Assembly (NCBI GenBank): GCA_964434955.1 | Contig: CAYSXI010000265.1 | Location: forward strand, 1 to 5,583 | Origin: JANQLU01 sp964434955 | GTDB taxonomy: Bacteria; Planctomycetota; Planctomycetia; Pirellulales; Pirellulaceae | DNA: 5,583 bases | Direction: 5' to 3' | Made by a program: the position numbers and the translations under genes | In this document: one piece after another, positions 1 to 4,543 of the stretch | How the letters are laid out: every line of letters starts with the position of its first letter | How positions within the stretch are numbered: position 1 is the stretch's first letter | Notes under the pieces: generated by a model | Databases searched by the model: none | Told to the model about the DNA's origin: nothing | What the model saw: only the letters and a program-made list of their open reading frames with translations

Positions 1-576
1 GTCACCCAGTTGATCACCAACGGCACTTCGAAACTTCGCAGTTACAATTTGGACAACGGCGAAGTGATCTGGCAAACTCGCGGGACGACGCTCAACGCGA
101 TCCCCTGCCCGATCCTTTTTGAAGACAAGGTGATTTGCATGGCCGGTTACCGTGGCAATCGCGCGATTTCGGTAAGCCTCGGATCCAAGGGAGATGTTTC
201 CGATGACCAGGTCCATTGGGAAATCCGCCGTGGAACGCCCTATGTTCCATCGCCTTGCCTGTCTGGCGAACGCCTTTATTACTCGACGGGGCTATCGGCC
301 GTTTTGAATTGCGTCAATGCAAAAACGGGAGAAACAATCTATGGCCCCCAGCGTCTGCCCGGCCAACGAGGCCTGTATGCCTCACCCATCGTGGCTGACG
401 GCAAGGTCTACCTGCCGGGGCGTGGGGGAACGACCCTGGTGTTCAAGGATGCCGATTCGTTTGAGTTGATCGCGACCAATGAATTACCTGACAAGATTGA
501 CGCGTCGCCTGTCGCCGTTGGAAACAAGTTGCTGATTCGCGGCCACAAATTTCTTTATTGCATTGGCGAAAAGTAG
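1..576 (+). CDS. PQQ-like beta-propeller repeat protein, C-terminal part (5' end outside window)
   Basis: The frame is open from the first base, so the gene begins upstream; 191 residues are visible before TAG at 574-576. The protein shows the repeating strand pattern of PQQ/BamB-like propellers. Blade signatures of the form xGxxxW/Y occur at residues 17-24 (LDNGEVIW), 107-114 (AKTGETIY) and, more degenerate, 150-159 (DADSFELIAT). Each is followed by a 'SP...G..(L/V)Y'-type strand at about 84-94, 128-138 and 169-181. Such proteins fold as a disc of 4-stranded blades and in planctomycetes are mostly exported; the export signal would lie upstream and cannot be seen. No catalytic residues are recognisable, so it may be a structural or binding propeller rather than a quinoprotein dehydrogenase. 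It lies 56 bp before the S51 peptidase gene on the same strand and is probably co-transcribed. Family assignment is good; function is unknown. Confidence 0.85.
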   Translation, partial: VTQLITNGTSKLRSYNLDNGEVIWQTRGTTLNAIPCPILFEDKVICMAGYRGNRAISVSLGSKGDVSDDQVHWEIRRGTPYVPSPCLSGERLYYSTGLSAVLNCVNAKTGETIYGPQRLPGQRGLYASPIVADGKVYLPGRGGTTLVFKDADSFELIATNELPDKIDASPVAVGNKLLIRGHKFLYCIGEK

Positions 577-632
577 TTCGCAAAACGGCTTTTACCGCTC
601 GATTCCTGAAACCCAATCAAGCAGAAAACACC
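577..632 (+). other. short intergenic gap without visible terminator or strong RBS
   Basis: These 56 bases separate the propeller stop from the chosen ATG of the S51 gene. I see no stem followed by a T-run, so transcription probably continues through. The bases just before the ATG (GCAGAAAACACC) contain no convincing Shine-Dalgarno sequence. Confidence 0.4.
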
Positions 633-2318
633 ATGAGATTTCCATCAATCCCATTTGCGGCAATCGCCGTTTTTACCTCGCTTTTTGCAACGGTGGTCCC
701 AGCACAGAAGTTCGATGAAAAATTCGAGCATTGGCCGGTCGATCTTACCATCAAAGGAACGTTGATCGTTGATTGCGGTATGGACGACGATGATAAGTGG
801 CAGCAGTTGCTGGCGAGAACTCGTGGCAAGAAGGCACTGGTTGCGGCAGCCGGATCCGCCGAGGCCGGTTTGGTCCAGGGTTGGTTGGCGCGAATTCAAG
901 GTGCAGAGATTGAGGACTTGTCCATCGCGACGTTTCCCGCGCTATCCAAGGCGAGCATGGATTTGAAGAAACACGATCTTGTCATCCTGATCGCCGGCAA
1001 AGAAATCCCCAAGGAAAACGAGCTATCCGCGGCGACCAAAAAGATTCGCGAGTATCTGGCCAATGGTAAAACGTTGATCGTCGACAAAAACTTTGGGAAG
1101 GTTCTCGCCAAGACACATCTTTCAGCCTCGGACCTAAAAACAACCGGCAATGGCACAGGCCTGATCCCGGATTGCGTCATGATGACGGATTTCACAGGCG
1201 CCAAACAGCAAAAACGAACTTTGCTTTCCAAGCTTGCGGCAAACCCGCGAATGGTTGGAATCGGTGTTGAAGACGAAACGGCGATGGTTCTCAGCGGAAG
1301 AAAAATTCGCGTACTGGGCAAAGGCAGTGCGACCTTCATGTTGATGGCCAATGACAAGATGCCGATTCGCACGCAAACAATTTCCGAGCCGACTTCGCGA
1401 CGCCAAGCGCCCGAAGAGTGGCTGGTTGATCTTACGGAATGGAGACGCGATGCCATCGACCGAACCATCGCCCCATTCCCTCCTGCCAGTCCGCCGACGC
1501 CCAATGTCGAGAACGGAACCCTGGTGATTGTCGGTGGTGGCGGCATGCCACGCGGGTTGTTCAGCCAATTTGTCGAATTGGCCGGAGGAAAAGACAAGGC
1601 CAAAATCGTTTACGTGCCTTGTAGCGAACGCGATGACGTGGGAGAGCAACAACGCACCGTCGAAATGTTCAAACGACTTGGCGTAAAACATGCGACCTTT
1701 ATTCACACCAAGGATCGCAACCAAGCCAATACGGATGAAGAATTCCTGGAGCCATTGAAAGACGCAACGGGCATATGGTTTGGCGGAGGAAGGCAATGGA
1801 ATTTTGCCGATTCCTATTACGGCACCAAGGCCCACAAGCTAATGAAGGACGTGCTGAAACGTGGCGGTGTTGTCGGAGGATCTTCTGCGGGCGCTTCGAT
1901 CCAGGCTCGCTACCTCGCCCGTGCGACGCCCATTGGCAACTTCCGAATCATGGCACCGGGATACGAGCGCGGTGGCCTCGGATTCATCGGTGGCGTCGCA
2001 ATCGACCAGCACTTTTCCCAGCGGGGGCGTCAGAAAGACATGACGCAACTCGTCAATCGCTACCCGCAAATGCTGGGCATTGGACTCGATGAAGCGACCG
2101 CGATCATCGTTCAAAAGTCGAGCGCCAAAGTGGTCGGGCGCGGTCGCGTATTCTTTTATGATCGCAACTTGCCCGTTTACCCCAACAAGCCCGACTACGT
2201 TGCTCTTCCCGCGGGTTCAGAATATGACTTGGCGAAACGAAAAGTGGTCAAGGACACGTCTGAAAACAAGAGTTCGAGCGAATCGAAATCAAAACAAAAC
2301 GATGGCGAGCAACCTTAA
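633..2318 (+). CDS. Secreted peptidase S51 / cyanophycinase-like protein with a tandem degenerate N-terminal S51-like domain
   Basis: The product has 561 residues. ATG 633 was chosen because it opens directly on a signal peptide (residues 1-24, hydrophobic core 8-22, VPA before the likely cleavage site). The same frame extends back to a TTG at 558, but that would put a charged tail before the signal and overlap the propeller gene. The C-terminal domain (about 294-510) carries S51 hallmarks: glycine loop GGGGMP (301-306), nucleophile motif GSSAGAS with Ser418, DQHF with His460, and GIGLDEATA with Glu487. These match the Ser-His-Glu triad known in cyanophycinase. The family cleaves Asp-containing peptides such as cyanophycin or alpha-aspartyl dipeptides. 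Residues 32-237 look like a diverged copy of this domain without Ser and His. A Pro-rich linker lies near 281-290, and a Ser/Lys/Glu-rich tail at 541-561. Export suggests action outside the cytoplasm. The exact substrate is unproven, and cyanophycinase remains a family-level name. Confidence 0.9.
   Translation: MRFPSIPFAAIAVFTSLFATVVPAQKFDEKFEHWPVDLTIKGTLIVDCGMDDDDKWQQLLARTRGKKALVAAAGSAEAGLVQGWLARIQGAEIEDLSIATFPALSKASMDLKKHDLVILIAGKEIPKENELSAATKKIREYLANGKTLIVDKNFGKVLAKTHLSASDLKTTGNGTGLIPDCVMMTDFTGAKQQKRTLLSKLAANPRMVGIGVEDETAMVLSGRKIRVLGKGSATFMLMANDKMPIRTQTISEPTSRRQAPEEWLVDLTEWRRDAIDRTIAPFPPASPPTPNVENGTLVIVGGGGMPRGLFSQFVELAGGKDKAKIVYVPCSERDDVGEQQRTVEMFKRLGVKHATFIHTKDRNQANTDEEFLEPLKDATGIWFGGGRQWNFADSYYGTKAHKLMKDVLKRGGVVGGSSAGASIQARYLARATPIGNFRIMAPGYERGGLGFIGGVAIDQHFSQRGRQKDMTQLVNRYPQMLGIGLDEATAIIVQKSSAKVVGRGRVFFYDRNLPVYPNKPDYVALPAGSEYDLAKRKVVKDTSENKSSSESKSKQNDGEQP
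726..1343 (+). repeat. Degenerate first copy of the S51-like module (non-catalytic half)
   Basis: This encodes residues 32-237 of the S51 protein. By eye it aligns with the catalytic half through matched blocks: E-x-W-x-VDLT (32-39 versus 261-268), GTLIV/GTLVIV (42-46 versus 295-300), LxxGxxxx (142-149 versus 408-415), and MVGIGVEDETAM (207-218) versus MLGIGLDEATAI (480-491). At the expected nucleophile position the sequence is VDKNFG (Lys152 opposite Ser418). No histidine stands opposite His460 (around TDFT, 185-188). An acidic residue (Asp214) is retained opposite Glu487. I infer an ancient internal duplication whose first copy became non-catalytic. Confidence 0.7.
1413..2162 (+). repeat. 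Catalytic second copy of the S51 module
   Basis: This encodes residues 261-510. It begins with the E-x-W-x-VDLT block shared with the first copy, then a Pro-rich spacer and the intact S51 fold with all three catalytic residues. The Ser418 codon is at 1884-1886, inside GSSAGAS. The second-copy spacer (269-293) is longer than the corresponding stretch of the first copy. Confidence 0.75.
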
Positions 2319-3393
2319 CACTTGGGTGCGTCGGATCGTCTTTCAAATATCGGATTCAATCGAAGGGAAACTGGTGGAAGCAAAACCGATTGATCACCCT
2401 GGAATCTGGGTTGGCGATGAGCTTTTGACTCGAAGTGACTGGGAGATCCGGTTGGACGAGAATGAAGTCACTCAGTTGGTTCAAGCGGCCCAGGTTTGCA
2501 AATCCACGAGTACGGAGGAGATGACCGCCGAGTCGTTTCCCTTGGGCGGCTTGGCGAATCGCCTGGCGGATATTCGGACGTCTTTGGAGGAACACTCGGG
2601 GGCGGTCGTCATCCGGGGCCTCCCGCTTGACCAGGTTGGCGACGAATTAGCATCCAGGATTTACTTTGGAATCTGCTGCTACCTCGGGACGCCGATTTCA
2701 CAAAGTGCCAAAGGGGAAAGGATCTTTCATGTTCGCGATGCCGGCTTCAAGGACTCGGATCCACGGGCTCGTGGGCCGAACACCAAGAAGCGGCTGAGTT
2801 TTCACACGGATCGCTGCGACGTGATTGGTTTCCTGTGCTTGAAAAAAGCTCAGTCAGGTGGCGAGAACTTCTTGGTTCATTCGATGGCGGCGTTCAACTT
2901 TATCCTGGAAACACGCCCCGATTTGTTGTCGGAGTTGATGAAGCCTTTCTATTACATGCGGCATACCGTCGATACTGGCAATGATCAGCCTTTCTGTCGA
3001 CAACCGATTTTTTCATTTACCGATGGTTATTTCGCTTGCAGCTTTCTTCGGGTGTTGATTGATCGCGCCCACCAGTCGGACGACGTCCCTGCCATGTCAG
3101 CCACTCAGGTCGAGGCCCTCGATTACCTGGAATCCGTATGCGAACGTCCGGAAATGCACGTTCGCTTTTACCAGGAGCCGGGCGACATGATGTTTCTCAA
3201 CAATTGGATTACTTTGCATCGGCGCAGCGAGTTTATCGATCACGAAGAGCCTGAGCTCAAGCGACACTTGTTGCGGGTTTGGCTTTCCATGCCCAACAGT
3301 CGACCGATTGACCCGCTTTTCATTGACAACTTTGGGGCGGTAGAAGCGGGTGCGATTCGCGGCGGAATGCGCGCAGCCAGCGCATCGAGTTGA
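2302..3393 (+). CDS. TauD/TfdA-family Fe(II)/2-oxoglutarate-dependent dioxygenase
   Basis: The product has 363 residues from ATG 2302 and should be cytoplasmic, with no signal peptide. Family enzymes couple 2-oxoglutarate decarboxylation to hydroxylation of a small substrate. The iron facial triad is visible as His168-Thr-Asp170 in the FHTD block and the distal His306 in NNWITLHRR. Arg321 and Arg325 in KRHLLRVWL are the candidates for binding 2-oxoglutarate carboxylate. The strand AVVIRGLPL (101-109) is the usual start of the core fold, so about 95 residues precede it, more than in E. coli TauD (283 aa in total). The start overlaps the S51 gene by 17 bp, in another frame, and lacks a clear ribosome site. 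A GTG at 2374 behind a GAAGGGA would give 339 residues and is a serious alternative. The frame is also open back to 2080, but that part lies wholly inside the S51 gene. Substrate is unknown; taurine is not implied. Confidence 0.9.
   Translation: MASNLNTWVRRIVFQISDSIEGKLVEAKPIDHPGIWVGDELLTRSDWEIRLDENEVTQLVQAAQVCKSTSTEEMTAESFPLGGLANRLADIRTSLEEHSGAVVIRGLPLDQVGDELASRIYFGICCYLGTPISQSAKGERIFHVRDAGFKDSDPRARGPNTKKRLSFHTDRCDVIGFLCLKKAQSGGENFLVHSMAAFNFILETRPDLLSELMKPFYYMRHTVDTGNDQPFCRQPIFSFTDGYFACSFLRVLIDRAHQSDDVPAMSATQVEALDYLESVCERPEMHVRFYQEPGDMMFLNNWITLHRRSEFIDHEEPELKRHLLRVWLSMPNSRPIDPLFIDNFGAVEAGAIRGGMRAASASS
2362..2376 (+). promoter_or_regulatory. Possible ribosome binding site for an alternative GTG start of the oxygenase
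   Basis: GAAGGGA (2362-2368) lies about 6 bases before GTG 2374, which is in the oxygenase frame. Initiation here would give a protein starting VEAKPIDHPGIW and would leave a 55-bp gap after the S51 gene instead of a 17-bp overlap. The ATG at 2302 has no such site. The choice between them is open. Confidence 0.3.
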
Positions 3394-3395
3394 CC

Positions 3396-3806
3396 ATGGG
3401 GTGGATTGCGATCACGATCTGGACGGCGCTTTTCTTTTTCCTGTCGAGCGCCGGAACGCGTGGATTGCAGCGAAAGCAAAATGAAAAACCGCTGAGGTGG
3501 GCCCGATTGCTTTGGACATTCGGGATGGTCGCTTACGTCGCGCATGTGCTGTTGGCGTTTCACCTGGTGCACGCATGGAGCCACGCAGCGGCGATTGAGC
3601 ATGTGGCGGAACAAAGCGAACAAGTGGTTGGCTGGCGATTTGGCGCCGGCATCTGGTTCAACCACTTGTTCACGCTCCTGGTCATTTCAGAAACGGTATG
3701 GTGGTGGGCCAACGCCCACCACTACCAAACCCGCAAGCTCTGGATCAATCTTTTGATCTTCGGCTACCTCGGATTCATCGCGTTTAATGGAGCGGTGGTT
3801 TTTTAG
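3396..3806 (+). CDS. Small histidine-rich four-helix integral membrane protein, unknown function
   Basis: The product has 136 residues, starting at ATG 3396, 2 bp after the oxygenase stop (TGA 3391-3393), so the two genes are probably translated together. An in-frame TTG at 3390 overlapping that stop is possible but adds only two residues. Four hydrophobic helices are visible, at roughly 3-19, 38-60, 84-104 and 115-135. A polar histidine-rich stretch spans the second helix and following loop: His50, His56, His59, His63 (in HAWSH) and His69. His90 lies in helix three, and a WWWANAHHY block at 102-110 contains His108 and His109. The spacing could suit heme or metal ligands, but I recognise no established domain. 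From memory, similar small WSH-containing membrane proteins occur in planctomycetes; I could not check this. The stop overlaps the stop of the opposite-strand gene. Confidence 0.8.
   Translation: MGWIAITIWTALFFFLSSAGTRGLQRKQNEKPLRWARLLWTFGMVAYVAHVLLAFHLVHAWSHAAAIEHVAEQSEQVVGWRFGAGIWFNHLFTLLVISETVWWWANAHHYQTRKLWINLLIFGYLGFIAFNGAVVF
3618..3671. repeat. Perfect 13-bp inverted repeat inside the membrane-protein gene
   Basis: GAACAAGTGGTTG (3618-3630) is the exact reverse complement of CAACCACTTGTTC (3659-3671), with 28 bases between the arms. The spacer can itself fold, with GCTGGC (3631-3636) against GCCGGC (3645-3650) including one G-U pair. The arms encode EQVVG and part of FNHLF in the membrane protein. 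There is no T-run after either arm, so it is not a standard intrinsic terminator on either strand. Confidence 0.6.
3695..3726. repeat. Tight hairpin (9-bp stem plus 4 more pairs) inside the membrane-protein gene
   Basis: GTGGTGGGC (3701-3709) pairs with GCCCACCAC (3714-3722) across a CAAC tetraloop. Below a 2-base bulge (TG, 3699-3700), GGTA (3695-3698) pairs with TACC (3723-3726). The arms encode WWWANAHHY; Trp codons (TGG) naturally complement parts of His and Tyr codons here, so protein sequence alone could explain it. No T-run follows on either strand. Confidence 0.5.
3803..3806. other. Overlapping stop codons of convergent genes
   Basis: The four bases TTAG hold TAG (3804-3806) for the + strand membrane protein and, on the - strand, TAA (3805-3803) for the facing gene. 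The two coding regions meet with no spacer, and I see no terminator between them. A T6 run at 3799-3804 ends the + strand gene but has no stem directly before it. Confidence 0.85.
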
Positions 3807-4543
3807 CAGTCTGATGGAGGCCAGTTAAACGGACCTTGAGTCGCTGTATACCCTCCTTCGTCCCTCAAACGATATTCATACTTTTGCACTTCGCCCACGT
3901 TTGAGGCGGTTTGAATTGAAAATTCAAGATGACTTGCCCCCGAACTGCCTTGTGCCCGGGGCTCTTGATCCTCAACTCTTACTTCCCCAAAAAAGTCGGT
4001 AGAGACGGTGAAGTCAACCAAACCATCCGCAAAATTTGTCGCATTGGTATAGTACGTTCTAAGGTAAGTGCCATCGGTACAGTCACGAGTCGGATCGAGA
4101 TTAATCAATGGCGGAAAAAGTGCGCCAGCATCCGACTGGGCTTCACTGTCGGATTTGCCGCTAAAATCCCAAGTCGCCCGATCACCCTCCATTACTCTCA
4201 CTTCTTCTGCGCAACGAGGAACCAGCTTTGAATCCAAAACGTGGTCGATAATTGGAGTCGCAATTAATGCAACCTTGCTCTCGGTTGTTGGGCATGAAGG
4301 GCCTACAGGCACCAAAAAATATTGGACGGAGCCAGGATTACTACGGCAGGGAATTCGGATCCTTGTTGGCCTTGAGGAGTCAGGGTAATAGACAAGGTCG
4401 AAGTCATGATGAATTTCCGAACGATTGGCAATTTGCACCACGGCAAAATACAAATTTCCCTTTGGCGTGCGAGCATAGGCCACACTCATAATTTCAAACT
4501 CACAATTTTTTCTTCGGCTGTTACTCAAAACTAATTCCCTCAC
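3803..4543 (-). CDS. Unrecognised beta-rich protein downstream of the kinase; possibly its split-off C-terminal part
   Basis: The open frame gives up to 246 residues. I do not recognise a family. It has no signal peptide and no membrane helix. It alternates short hydrophobic strands with polar turns, notably GNLYFAVVQIANRSE (29-43) and DFDLVYYPDSS (47-57), which suggests a beta-sandwich. Six cysteines stand at 14, 66, 84, 111, 155 and the very last residue (246), which would suit disulfides if the protein were outside the cytoplasm. The start is uncertain: GTG 4543 is used here as the longest; TTG 4528 has a good upstream GAGGGA; ATG 4489 has no visible site. The frame overlaps the end of the kinase gene and is +1 relative to it, so it may be a translationally coupled partner or the kinase's own C-terminus after a frameshift. 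Base composition is AT-richer than the left block. Confidence 0.6.
   Translation of the reverse strand: MRELVLSNSRRKNCEFEIMSVAYARTPKGNLYFAVVQIANRSEIHHDFDLVYYPDSSRPTRIRIPCRSNPGSVQYFLVPVGPSCPTTESKVALIATPIIDHVLDSKLVPRCAEEVRVMEGDRATWDFSGKSDSEAQSDAGALFPPLINLDPTRDCTDGTYLRTYYTNATNFADGLVDFTVSTDFFGEVRVEDQEPRAQGSSGASHLEFSIQTASNVGEVQKYEYRLRDEGGYTATQGPFNWPPSDC

Noticed and set aside
558..632. Upstream TTG start for the S51 gene
   Set aside because: It would add 25 mostly charged or polar residues before a clean signal peptide and overlap the propeller gene; ATG 633 is much better.
896..1835. Long open frames on the - strand (896-1603 and 1134-1835, each over 230 codons)
   Set aside because: They lie opposite the clear S51 coding region, show no family motif, and their residue make-up is what the antisense of a GC-moderate gene gives.
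2080..2301. N-terminal extension of the oxygenase from ATG 2080
   Set aside because: The 74 added residues lie entirely within the conserved C-terminal part of the S51 gene in another frame and look like out-of-frame sequence.
3240..3665. 141-codon - strand open frame across the oxygenase / membrane-protein junction
   Set aside because: It is antisense to two convincing genes, with low-complexity Arg/Pro/Ser content and no motif.
3799..3804. T6 run at the end of the membrane-protein gene as an intrinsic terminator
   Set aside because: I find no stem immediately before it; the nearest strong hairpin ends at 3726, about 70 bases upstream.
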